A stretch of 64,000 nt of DNA from Melampsora larici-populina 98AG31 (Eukaryota > Basidiomycota > Pucciniomycetes > Pucciniales > Melampsoraceae): NCBI RefSeq assembly GCF_000204055.1, contig NW_006768793.1:897983-961982 (forward strand). The letters are read 5' to 3'. The position numbers and the translations under genes are program-made. Positions 48,555 through 58,598 of the stretch are shown piece by piece (the first letter of the stretch is position 1; each line of letters opens with the position of its first letter). Below the pieces are notes generated by a model. It was not told the origin of the DNA. It was given only the letters and a program-made list of their open reading frames with translations, and did no database searches.

Positions 48555-50808
48555 ATGCTACTCATGCATTTCATCAACCGACTGGCCCAAGATCATCCAG
48601 AACTTCACGCCACCCTCACTCTTCAAGACCTCATTCACTTTTCAGTTTTGGCCGCCGAAGTCCAGACCCTATCAAATGGTACGTGGATCTCCCGGAACGA
48701 CAGCGAATCGGTTGTCCCTTTCCTCCGGAATGTGCTGGGTATACGACTACCACCATCTGGCTGCTATGACCTCTGGAACGTTCTATCGCCCACCATCGAC
48801 CAATACCGAGTACAACCTACCTTGTTGATCCAAAAACACGGACACCGTCCCGAACACCTACCTGTTCAGATTGCGGAATCCACCCTTGTCTCTCCTCTGA
48901 AGAACTGCGTCCGCTGCAAGACTCACCCCAGACTTCATCACCGCTTGCGGCTAGACGGATACCTTTACGATCTGGACGGTGTTCACACCGTTGGAATTGT
49001 GACGTTGAAGTGTCCACGTCAGCATTTCCAGCTTTCACCGTCCATACAATACATTCCTAATACATGCTTCCACCTCCACCCACATCAGAATGCCCAACGT
49101 ATTATCGTCCCACCTACTACTCGCACAAAGGCATTCGCACGTATTACTTGGCTCGCAACAGACCCCCCCGGGATGCGTTCCAAATAAGTTGTCACTTCTT
49201 CATGACACACCGCCTCGCCAACTTTTTCCGTCAAGGATTGATGCTTGCTCAGTGAGTAGATATTGAACCGTGCCATACGTCAATCAGTCGCACAATCGCA
49301 CTGATCCTGTTTTTTTGCGCACAAAGCATTTCCAATTTTAACCTTGTCAACTTGTACAACTCTGTACACGTTGACGACGTAAACCTCCCAGCCCTTCATG
49401 CAGCACCTACGGTCCTCCCCGCATTATCAGAAATCACTTGCCGCGATGGTTCCGAACTCCATGCGTTATTACTAAAAGCCGACGCTGCCTACGGCTGCGT
49501 CACTGTGGACACCTCCGATCCTCCTGAGAAACGGTACGAAGCCGCCATGCAGAAGGTTCTTGAGTGGATAGCTTTGGAAGGGAGCAAGCATTGCAATCAC
49601 ACATGCTCCTTGTGTATCCGAGTGGTTCCACTGGCAGAAGATGGCATTGAACCGAAGCTGGGCTGTACATGCGACTCCTTCCCTTCCCTTCCCCTTCCGT
49701 CACCCAAAACTAAATATTGAAGCTTGCCCTCATTTTGTTTATTCAGACATTCGTGCAGTGGTGACCGATGGAATTACCATTGGTCACTGGCGATGCACTG
49801 CGACCTTGGCACAATTGCGCGAAATCGCCACGAAAGATGGACTGCCCCCTCCCAGAGGGCCGTGCACCAACTCCTTAGACCGAGTCAAAGATAGATTCTG
49901 CTTGTATCATCAAGAAAGACTAGGACGAAAATGCCAAGCTCAGCCGTGCCCAAAAGATTCAATTGAAGGAAGTGCGACTTGTGAAGATCACCTCAGGGCC
50001 TATTCAAAATTCAAGGATCGAGTCACCGGAAATTTCTCTCTGACTTCAATGCTTCACCGGCCTGGATCTAACCGGCCATCTGACCCTACTGTCCACCAAG
50101 ACTGGAATACTGCCGAGCTTGTGGATCTAGAGGACATCCAACAAGGCGACGAGGGTGATCGTGCCCATGAGCAGGGTCGTGACGGCGGCGATGGCCAGAA
50201 GAAAGGAGATCATGTGTGCCTCTCACGCAGCCGCACTCACAATGATCAACTCATTGTGAGTACGTGTGGTATCATTCTAGCACGCAAAACTTTCTTTCAC
50301 TCAGAAAGTGTCAGTGCTGTCCGCGTCAGTCGTCTCCTTCTTTCATCAAGTATATCACGCACTGACATGAATAGAATTGCGACGGTAGGACCTTCTCCTG
50401 AGGACATTTCCGCAACAGATGCCGCAGGTCTGCTTTTACGACAACGCTTGTAAGCTTGTCAATCACATATACCACGGCGGAGACGACTACCAGCCGTTCT
50501 TGAACACCGTTTTTCCGGTGGACCCCTTCCATTTCCGAGGACACAAGGCCAGCAACGATTTTTGCCAAAATTATACCGACCCCAAGCTGTTTCCAGAACT
50601 TCAAGAAGACGGCAGTTGGGTTTTCAACTCTTCGGCAGCTGAGATGACTAATGTTTGGTATGGGGGTTTTGCATCACTGGCGCGAAGCATGTCTGCGGTC
50701 AGGTTTAACTTCATGATGGAGGACATGATTGATAGGAGGAACAAATGGCTGATCCAAAGACTGGCTAAAAGACCAAACATCTCCTTCTTGGGTAACATCG
50801 TCCTCTAA
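48555..50808 (+). pseudogene. KDZ-superfamily transposase with CxC5/CxC6-type cysteine clusters, one frameshift
   Basis: Exons 48555-49017, 49089-49251, 49327-49664, 49747-50349 and 50419-50808, about 650 codons. N-terminal part has two cysteine clusters: NCVRCKTHPRL, then KCPQCPTYYRP formed across intron 1. Later cysteines: HCNHTCSLC, WRC, and CQAQPCP with CEDHL. The KDZ catalytic core has TCGIILARKTFFHSES, PQVCFYDNACKL and VDPFHFRGHK, the Asp/His motifs of the family. Between 50300 and 50340 the frame must shift by one base to go from HSESVSAV to SFFHQ before the last intron, so this copy is probably inactive unless that is an assembly error. The last exon ends in TAA. Confidence 0.8.
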
Positions 50809-51123
50809 TACTCAATAATGTTGATCTGTTCAGTTGTAACGGTGTTGCTCTCTTCTGTCACCTTTTGAATAATTGTGACGTTTTGAAATTGTTTATGACT
50901 GGGTGCAATTAATCAAAAGATTACTGTTCTTTGCCTGGTTAACCTGCCCTTAGGCCAAAGATTTCCTTCGAGTACAAAAAGATCACATCTTTTTGTTTCG
51001 CACTAACTGTTCCGAGGTAACGTGGTCTGAACTCAAATGAAGTAAGTGCGGTGGTCACTTCAATGGCATTTACCACTCAAAGACATGGGCACAATGGGAG
51101 GGGGCGTTGCCAACTCTGATGAA

Positions 51124-51269
51124 GGAAAAAACATGTTGGATTTGATTATGTCGAACAACAGAGCACAACAGGAGATGAGGCCACAAATCAAGGTTTGGAA
51201 AAAACATGTTGGATTTGATTATGTCGAACAACAGAGCACAACAGGAGATGAGGCCACAATTAAAGGTTT
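51124..51269. repeat. 73-bp tandem duplication between the convergent genes
   Basis: GGAAAAAACATGTTGGATTT starts at 51124 and again at 51197, and the two copies agree for most of their length. It lies between the 3' ends of the transposase and kinase genes. Confidence 0.8.
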
Positions 51270-51396
51270 GAAGATCAGGGGGCGGATACAAGAGGTTTAT
51301 GTCTGGGTTTGCAAACTGCAATCAAAACTCCTCGCTGGAGCTTCGGCTGGCGCTTGGTGTTGGAAGGCTAGGGTACGTGGGCAAGTCATCTAGCAT

Positions 51397-52621
51397 TCAA
51401 CAGAATTTACCACATACGTGCTCACGAGGAAAGCGGTTGATAGCCGCACGCCAAAAATTGCCAATGGTCCATGGATATCTGGAGGACATTGGAATAGATA
51501 ATGTCAGCCACAAGGTTTGATCACGGGGGCAGAGGAGCCGCACAAACGTCATATCATGTACCACTGCCTCAGTGATGATGGGACCAACCCCCTGAAATCC
51601 ACCTATGATGCTTGTGTGCTCACTGCGCTCATAAGACCAGTGTGAGAAAGCGGAAAGCAACAGACGGATCGGGCCCGATAGCCGGTGGTGGTGAGGAGTG
51701 GACAAATTGGGAAAGAAAGCATTGTCCAGAGTGTACATCTCTCGCGGTCCTTCCAGTAGCTCTTCGGCGGTGAAGGCGCGTATGTTGGAATGTGCGACAG
51801 GGACGGAATGCGCTCCCTCGTGCATCAGGCCAACTAGGTTCTCCTGGAACTAAGTGCACCTTTTCAATGAGTTCAAACGTAAGGCGAGGGTTTCAGGGAG
51901 GTTGTGTAAAGACAAAGATGCTTACTCGCAAAGCTAGTAGACTTTCCCACTTGGCGTCTGTGGTGTTCAGCATGGTCATCCGGTCAGAAATTTCGTCACG
52001 GAATCGAGTGATTTGTACAGCAACGTGCAAGTATGTTTGCGCGATGCCAATATACGTCGAAAGGGGTCGATCGTTTTGGTGGAAAACGCGAACACCAACC
52101 GATGTGCCGATTGGACCGGGTGAGTACTGCTTTGAAGGTCCCCCGGAAGTCCCACTGGTGTAAGAATTGGTTGGAAATGGCAATTTGAGCTTGGCAGCCG
52201 TGGAAGGTCCACGTGGTGATATCATCAATCATAACACATTGAACTGCGAAAACAGTCACATTGGGGTCTGGAACAGCACTCGATAACAGCGGGGGGTTAT
52301 GTTGGACGACAGGCAGTGTGTGATCGCCAAACGCGCGGGTGTCCACATCCTCTGGAAGGTGTTGCAAAATGTTCACTTAAAAGAAAAGTTATCAGTTTGT
52401 CGTCAATGGGTGAGCGCGATCAAAGGGCAAAACATACCCATTCCACAAACAGAATGCAATGTCAGTTCGGGTGTCAAATCGGACGCAGGGCTGGGCATCG
52501 CCTGGGTGTCCGCCGTGGCAGGAACATGAGGCGGAAGAGTATTGATGGGCAATAGAATGCCCACAGAATTGGTGGACTCAGCGCTCTCACTACCTGTGTC
52601 TGAGTGATTGTCGGTTTCCAT
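51397..52621 (-). CDS. Alpha-kinase domain protein (atypical protein kinase), cargo of KDZ element
   Basis: Start METDN at 52621; exon 1 ends 52438, exon 2 starts 52375. Reading then moves through stretches GVRVFHQNDRPLSTYIGIAQ and TYLHVAVQITRFRDEI, then LLEGPREMYTLDNAFFPN, and AFSHWSYERSEHTSIIGGFQ followed by GVGPIITEAVVHD. It ends with TIGNFWRAAINRF, then PREHVCGKFC and stop at 51397. The FSHWSY...GFQGVG block, the GN...AI..F turn and the H-x-C-x3-C end match the MHCK/EF2K alpha-kinase fold. The path through 52200-52100 and 51900-51830 needs a frame change or an intron I could not place, and the nucleotide-binding N-lobe is incomplete, so the gene may be damaged or may start further upstream. 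Confidence 0.65.
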
Positions 52622-53860
52622 GATTGTACTACGTTGGCATGAAAGAGCGTGACCAAAAAAGGGTGCGTGAGTGATATGGTAGTAAACAAAGGTTTTGAAG
52701 ATGACAACGTGACGTGAAGATAACGATAACGGCATTTTTGGACGCAGCTTATAAAATGATAAACAAGGGAAGATTTCGGACAGGGAAACATAGAGAGGCA
52801 CACGTACACTCCAAAGGTTCTTGGTGATCTGGCAGCTTGAAGACGCAGCGATGAAGGCCAATTGACCACGAGATATATATCTTTATTGGCCGCCTGACAT
52901 CCTTGATTGAGCACTGAGACTGGCACCTGGCTGCCCCGTCTAGACTAAGGGACAGTGCTAACATTCTTCTTCACGCCATCACATTGCACACTGAGGTTTG
53001 ACATTCTTGGTCGGTCGCGCGAAGTCCGTAGTATGTATGCATTGTTCATTGTCCTTGAGGTCCTCCTTCCTCCTCCTGGCCACCGACCTTTGTAGACCTC
53101 GGGGTTCATCGATTCGGTAGGTGCCTAAAAGGAATTTTCATTCCAGGGTGGTAGTTAGTTCAATCCCCAATGGTGACTGTAAACTGTGTCAAACTTACAT
53201 TGTTGGGTGGTTTGATCTTGAGAAAGGGATCAATTTGAATACCTCCGGCACTATATACAAGCGAGAATCTTTGCGTCACACGAAGCATGATTGGAAGGCG
53301 CCTGTTGGTGGGACCAAGGACATTGATGCAGGGTGGGTCTTTCGTCAATGCTTCCTGCTGTCACAATCGTTCATTCATCTGACATTAGGACACAAACAGG
53401 CGTGCAAACAGCCTACATTAGGCTTCGGTTGAAGATTCTCAAGATCCACCTTCACAACCAAACTCTTCTGTACTAATCGTGCTGTTTTAGGCGAGGCCCC
53501 CTGCGAAGCTGTCAAATGAAAAGAAGTGCAATTCAGGGGCTAAGGAACGATCAAACCGAGTGAACCGAGCCGAGGAAACCAGACTGGTACATGCACAAGA
53601 TGCGTGGCACAACCGGGCTGAGTACCCGGAAGCGAGCGTGTTGAGCTGATTGACCAGAGCCGAAGCGGCAAAATGAGTCACACTTTGATGGATTGATTGT
53701 CGCGTCTGCACATACCATACAGCAGGCCGATACAGATATGGCATACAATCAATTTGGTAGAGGGCACTTCTTTTGGGGATGAGAGGTCACAGATGACATG
53801 TTTGTAGTCAGTCCCAACACAGATAGGAAAAGACCATGCCTGTAGGTCAGTGGGAAGGAA
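52622..53860 (-). other. Region between the two minus-strand cargo genes
   Basis: A stop-free, exon-like stretch at about 53348-53207 reads PTNRRLPIMLRVTQRFSLVY and then SAGGIQIDPFLKIKPPNN, ending at a good GTAAGT donor. A second stretch follows from about 53124. I cannot link them in phase to either neighbour with certainty. They may be exons of a longer kinase gene that joins the genes on both sides. Confidence 0.35.
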
Positions 53861-55868
53861 TCATTCACCCAGTTTTCTTTTGCGGACAGCTGGACGTGGG
53901 GAAGAGGTGCTGGCGGGCTGAGTGGTTGGACATCCAGCAAGTATATACTCTTGACGAAATCTTTTCCGAGCAGTGCGAATGGAGATTGACTCAAATGCCT
54001 GCTGGGTGACCCATTCTTCTGACTGGCCTTCAGTGATGAACCCGATCCACCGGGCATGTCGATAGATAGTGCGGTCCTTCTTGAGATAACAAGATCCATA
54101 GCACACGTCCCATGCTGTCAGTACAGTCATCTCCTCGGTAAGCTTGCTCCATTCAACAAGTCCACCAAAAGAGGAGTCCAGGTCAGGCCAAGCTGCCAAC
54201 ATTGGCAGTCCCAATGTGCTCGCCGGTGTGGCTGGGCGTTTATCGCTCTGGGAAGTCTGGGGGACACCACTCTTGTCAGAAGGAATCTTGATCGTGTATT
54301 CAAAACAATAACTGACCATTACCGCGCGGGTCAAATCAGGGTGAATTGTGGATTGGCCAAATAATGAGATTTCATCTGGCTCTGCCGCAGGTTGACCGTG
54401 ACTGGTCAGAATGGGGTCGATTGTCGGGGGCGTTTGAAATCGAGATTCGCCTGCTGGACGAAGTGTCATGGAAGCCGGGGGAGAGTCCGCCGCGTTTGGC
54501 ATAGATGATGTTGAGGCTGACGGATCCATTGAGGTCACGATTGGCTCGCTCTCGTATGCAGAATAGATAAGCTGGTCGAGTCGGGGGCATTCATCCGGCT
54601 TGATTCTTTCAGCTTTAACAAAGATCTCGCGAGGTGAAATTGGCAGCCGGGAGGGGATTTCAACAGAGACTGTACGCTGGAGTGATTCAATGTAATAAGG
54701 AGTTTCAGCGATGGGCGGAATCGGCTTTCCGAGGTAGGAATCGAGATTCTTACCCATCCCTCCAACTTAGGCTCCCAAAAACAGAGCGTTCGAGACCATG
54801 CGGGTCCATCAGAGAGCCCGGCTAAGAGAGCAGCTTCGCTGACGAGGGGTTGGCACTGCTGCAGAGTAAAGGACGGCCATTTTGGGGCAATGAAGCTGAA
54901 GAACTTTGGGGGTTGTCCGGCCTGGGATATGGCATATGCAAAACAAACCTGAGTACTGGAAAACGGAGGGTTGAAAATAACAAAAGATGAAGAGTCACAC
55001 CTGGAGCCACGCGGTTACGTGCACTACTTTGCTCTCGTCGGCATCGAAAGATTTCATCTGAGATATGGCCTGTTCTCTTGCGGATCGGATATCAATGAAA
55101 CAGGCTAGTTGAGGGGTGTTGAACTCGCGAGCTAGTCGCCCTCCGGCTTGTGCACTCTGAGTTGGAATGCGCCGGTGAGTAGGGAGGGCATGTGGCCCCG
55201 GGGTGATAGGTCCTTGGTTGGGCCCTTCGTGATCGCCAAGGTTGATATGAGACGCGGGCAAAGATACACCTTGCAGAAACGCGGTCATATCGACTGAGGT
55301 TGCAGCCCCACCGCGGTTCAAGAAAGGGTGAGATGCGTCCACTGTATTAGGAATAGGGTCTGGTTTCCGATGGCCTTTGGCAGTGCAGGGCTGGTCCGCA
55401 AGCGTTTGACAGCACTATACATTGTTCACGTTCAAGTATAAGCGAACTAACGGTTAGAACGAACTTGGGTTTAGGAACGTTGGTTGATAGTGAGGGCGAC
55501 AGTGGGTCTGTGATTCCAATACTAACTGAGGCGCATGCTTGGAAAACACATTGCTTGTTTCCTTTCCGACCATCTCCAATTCGATGTGTGGGGCCCGTCT
55601 GGCCTTTCACTCCGGCGCAAACAATTGAAGGCTCCGCAGGTATCACATTGGAAGTAGTTGAAGGCAACGGTTTGAACAGTTTATTTAGCAGCTGTTGGCT
55701 GGACGTGATAAGGCCTGGAACCACAGGCCCTGACGAGGGCGGGGGCGCTGAGTTATTGGAAAACGGGGTAGCCGGCCAGTTCCCCGCGTTAATCGAGGCA
55801 ATCTCATGATGTAGTTGTGCATTGTTCCAAGTGCGATACCAGTGGCCGGCCTGGCCACGTGGTGGCAT
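53861..55868 (-). CDS. 604-residue cysteine-cluster protein, cargo of KDZ element
   Basis: Four exons (55868-55452, 55414-55001, 54921-54754, 54676-53861) join in phase from ATG to TGA. The N-terminus starts MPPRGQAGHWYRTWNNAQLH. A cysteine cluster is built across intron 1: QCVFQACASV, then LTCCQTLADQPCTAKGH, a possible zinc site. A middle domain has APKWPSFTLQQCQPLV and LCFWEPKLEGW. The C-terminal domain has TAWDVCYGSCYLKK and RHARWIGFITEGQSEEWV, ending in a basic RKRKLGE. I do not recognise a named family. I have a weak impression that N-terminal parts of rust alpha-kinase proteins look like this, so it could be the front of the neighbouring kinase. Intron 1 is only 37 bp, unusually short. 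Intact as read. Confidence 0.55.
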
Positions 55869-56441
55869 AATTCCGCACTAGTGGTACAAATATAAGGTTA
55901 ACATCGTCAGTGCGGTCAAGACGATAATCCGGCTTGGTGAGGTTATTCATTTTGAATGGAGGTAATGGTTCGACTGACGGCGACTCGCCAAGCGGTGGGT
56001 AACCTATTGATATACTTCAAAGGGGTCGTCTTATTCTGGGCGTTGCAAGCGGGGCAGGCTATGCCAACCAGGCCTCTGATTGACGGTTGGGGAAGTGGTG
56101 TGTTAGTAGGCAGCCGTTGGAATTCGCGTTTGATGAAGTTTGAATCCATTTGGTACAATTCATATGTAAGACGAATAAAAGTGTGAGGGTGGAGACGGAG
56201 GGTAACGGCACGGCAGAGGTGACGGGGGGAAAGCGTGAAACGGTGAAACCCCTCATGTGGAACGTCAGGAGTTTGAAGGCGGTGAAAGGCGCAATGGGGT
56301 GTCAGTGCTCATGTTGGGGAGGTAAAATGGCGTGTGAAATGGCGAGCAAGCGCTGTCACAGAGGTGTGAAACGTGGAGGCAAGGGGTGTATATCTGGCAC
56401 TGGCACAGGTGCCAGTAATCTCCCGAAGGCCGGGTGTTCCC

Positions 56442-56449
56442 GTACATTG
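56442..56449. repeat. Right 8-bp target-site duplication of the KDZ element
   Basis: GTACATTG, identical to 48281-48288. The next base (C) also matches the left side by chance. Confidence 0.8.
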
Positions 56450-56670
56450 CTATTGCTTTGAAAACTGAAGGATTATTGAAGATTGATGTCTTGAGAAGTG
56501 TGAGGTTGAGAGGCTTTAAGGCTTTAAGGCTTTCTTGCAATTGTCAGCGGATCTGTGACATGTTAGTAGAGGATGTTCTACACTTTTGATGCCTTCTTGG
56601 TATTTGCAACCAAGGTCTACCTGTTGCTTGAACTTATATATGTAATAGTTTAGATAAACGTGCCCTGACC

Positions 56671-57016
56671 TAGGGCTGCGACCCGGACCCGGACCCGTCC
56701 GGCCGAGTCTGCCCGGCGACCTCTGGAGAGCTCGCGGTCCGCGCCCCGGGGCCGCAGAACGTCACGTGTTTTACTTACAAAGGCGCCCTGAGAGCGCTCG
56801 GGCGGGCCGGGCACCGGGGCTGCCAATCATCCCAAGCTGTACAACTCATGATTTTTGTGCCCAAAACCTAAGCCTGACTCTGCCTGGCCCCTAGGCCTCA
56901 AGTTCAGGGCGCGCCCTGCCTGGCCCTGAACCATTTTTGAAGGCCCTTGGGTTTCCTCGCGGCCGGGCCGCGCCCCGGGTCCGGCCCTGAACTTTCAGGG
57001 CCGGGTCACAGCCCTA
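56671..57016. mobile_element. hAT-type MITE with 8-bp target duplication
   Basis: GC-rich, 346 bp. TIRs TAGGGCTGCGACCCGG and, inverted, TAGGGCTGTGACCCGG. Flanked by CCCTGACC at 56663-56670 and 57017-57024. No coding capacity. Its right end and GC-rich body resemble the 3' terminal region of the hAT element ending at 1929. Confidence 0.85.
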
Positions 57017-57039
57017 CCCTGACCTTAGTTGTGTTATTG

Positions 57040-57874
57040 CCGTGATTTTGTGTTTGTTGAGGCATGAGATGCTCTTGAGGTGTTTTGAGGATTGCAGGTG
57101 GAGGATTGGGGTTCATGACCTAAACACTTCCTCTCTTCATGTGTGATAATTATGGTATTTTTTGTTCTTCATTCCTTGATGGTGGTGATAAAACTTGATA
57201 TGTTTTGTGTGAATCTGAAGGTTTTGGTTAGTTTTGTTCTTGACTTCTTGTTTGCTATTTCATTGACTGTTGTGTTTCTGCAGACTCCTGAATGGCCTGG
57301 TCACCACCTGATTGTGATGTGTAGGTCTGGGAAGGGGTGGTATCAGTGTTCTTACGGTCATCTAAGTTTGTGATTGGTAATTTGTTTGAACAAAGTCTTT
57401 AATGACTCCTTGATTGTCCAACAGGATTGTTGGCCTTTGAGTGTGAGGAGAGGCTGTTTGGAGCGCTAAGATGAGGCCCATCTGGACTCCTTGGTATTCA
57501 CCTTGGAAAATACCATGTGGAAGTGCTGGTCCTAGATGTGCAGATAGGGATTAGTTAGTCTTTTTACATCATGCTGCTGCTGCAGTGCTGCATTTAGGGA
57601 TACATGAGCCATCCATGAAGATGATCATGTGGTCAAGGGTGACTGTGAGTCTGTAATTAGCTTTGGTCTTAGCAATGTTTTCATTGTCTTGAATCACTGT
57701 TGAGTAGTTGTTGGGCCTTATAAGCTTGTCAATGGGGTCAAGTGGGATTTGTTGAATAAATTCTTCTAATTCCTTGCTGACTGGTTGTTGGAAGCAGCAG
57801 TGATAGGGGTTGTGATGGCCTTCAATTGTGGATCTTGTTTGCCATAGGTTTGCCAGCTTGCCTCATGTTGCCCT
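57040..57874 (-). pseudogene. LINE-type retrotransposon relic, RNase H domain
   Basis: Reading leftwards from 57874: DHMIIFMDGS (first RNase H Asp), GEYQGVQMGLILALQTAS (helix with the Glu position), ILLDNQGVIKDF (second Asp), and HITIRW-stop-PGHSGV (the WxPGHxGI landmark with Trp followed by a stop). Stops and frame changes separate these pieces, so it is a decayed copy. The copia element inserted at 57874/63199, and the relic probably continues beyond 63198. Confidence 0.7.
57870..57874. repeat. Left 5-bp target duplication of copia element
   Basis: GCCCT, repeated at 63194-63198. Confidence 0.8.
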
Positions 57875-58195
57875 TGTTGGAACCAAGTTTCTGTTATAAG
57901 ATTTCATTGTGTTGCGTAGGATGAATTACAATTACATATTAAAATAAACTTGTACAATGTCTGATACTCAATACATTTTGTTTCTAAACCTAACCTTGTT
58001 TTGTATCGGCAGATCTAGTATATCAAACTTGTCTCTCGAGAAAACTTCTTACTTCTTCTTCATCAATCTTAGAAGTTTTCTCACACAACAAACATCATCT
58101 CCAAATAACCTCTCCGGACCATCACTGTCCCTCCTAGTTTATCTGACTGATATTTGTTGTTGTTTGATCTTGATCAGGGATCTGAGATCCCAATA
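57875..58195 (+). repeat. 5' LTR of copia element
   Basis: Begins TGTTGGAACC and ends CCCAATA. The terminal inverted repeat is TGTTGG/CCAATA, so the last dinucleotide is TA instead of the usual CA. The same end is seen in the 3' LTR. Confidence 0.85.
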
Positions 58196-58210
58196 GGTTA
58201 TGAGCCCAGG
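58196..58210 (+). promoter_or_regulatory. Primer binding site, half-tRNA type
   Basis: GGTTATGAGCCCAGG directly follows the LTR. GGTTATGAG is complementary to the anticodon arm of an initiator Met tRNA (CTCATAACC), as in Drosophila copia, which primes from an internal tRNA fragment. This placement also fixes the LTR end at 58195. Confidence 0.75.
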
Positions 58211-58598
58211 CTTACAGCTTTAAACGATTCTCAATACTCAACGATAGTAGATTAAAGTTATAAATACGATCTCTTGGCACGAGAAACCGTCTAATTTAAA
58301 CTTGAAATACTTTTAATCGAACCTGGTATTGTTCCAGATTCTTCCGATAATTGAATTAGGCATTCGAATCTTTCATTTCGAAGTCCGGAGAACCATAATA
58401 CCTCAATTCAATTGTCAAACCTTAGTGATACAGTCTTAACCCCACGAAAACTATATCACTCTGGATCCGACAGAACCTACAGATCCCAGTCAATCTGACC
58501 AACCCACCCTCCCAAACTCAACTGTCGATCCTGAACCAAACAATCCGTCGATCTCTACCCCACATACAGAGTCGAAGGAAGCCGTGACGCCTCCTGTC

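Larger units (their letters stand above)
48289..56441. mobile_element. KDZ DNA transposon, 8153 bp, with kinase cargo
   Basis: Left end is CAGATGAA then CCGGCCTTTGGGAGAACACT; right end inverted is GGGAACAC then CCGGCCTTCGGGAGATTACT, continuing with TGGCA in both. Both CCGGCC motifs sit exactly 8 nt from the 8-bp duplication GTACATTG. Next to both ends are short TGGCACTGGCAC-type repeats. Inside are a KDZ transposase gene (plus), then convergent minus-strand genes for an alpha-kinase and a cysteine-cluster protein. An 8-bp duplication is what is known for Zisupton/KDZ elements. That the minus-strand genes move with the element is inference from their position between the TIRs. Confidence 0.8.
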
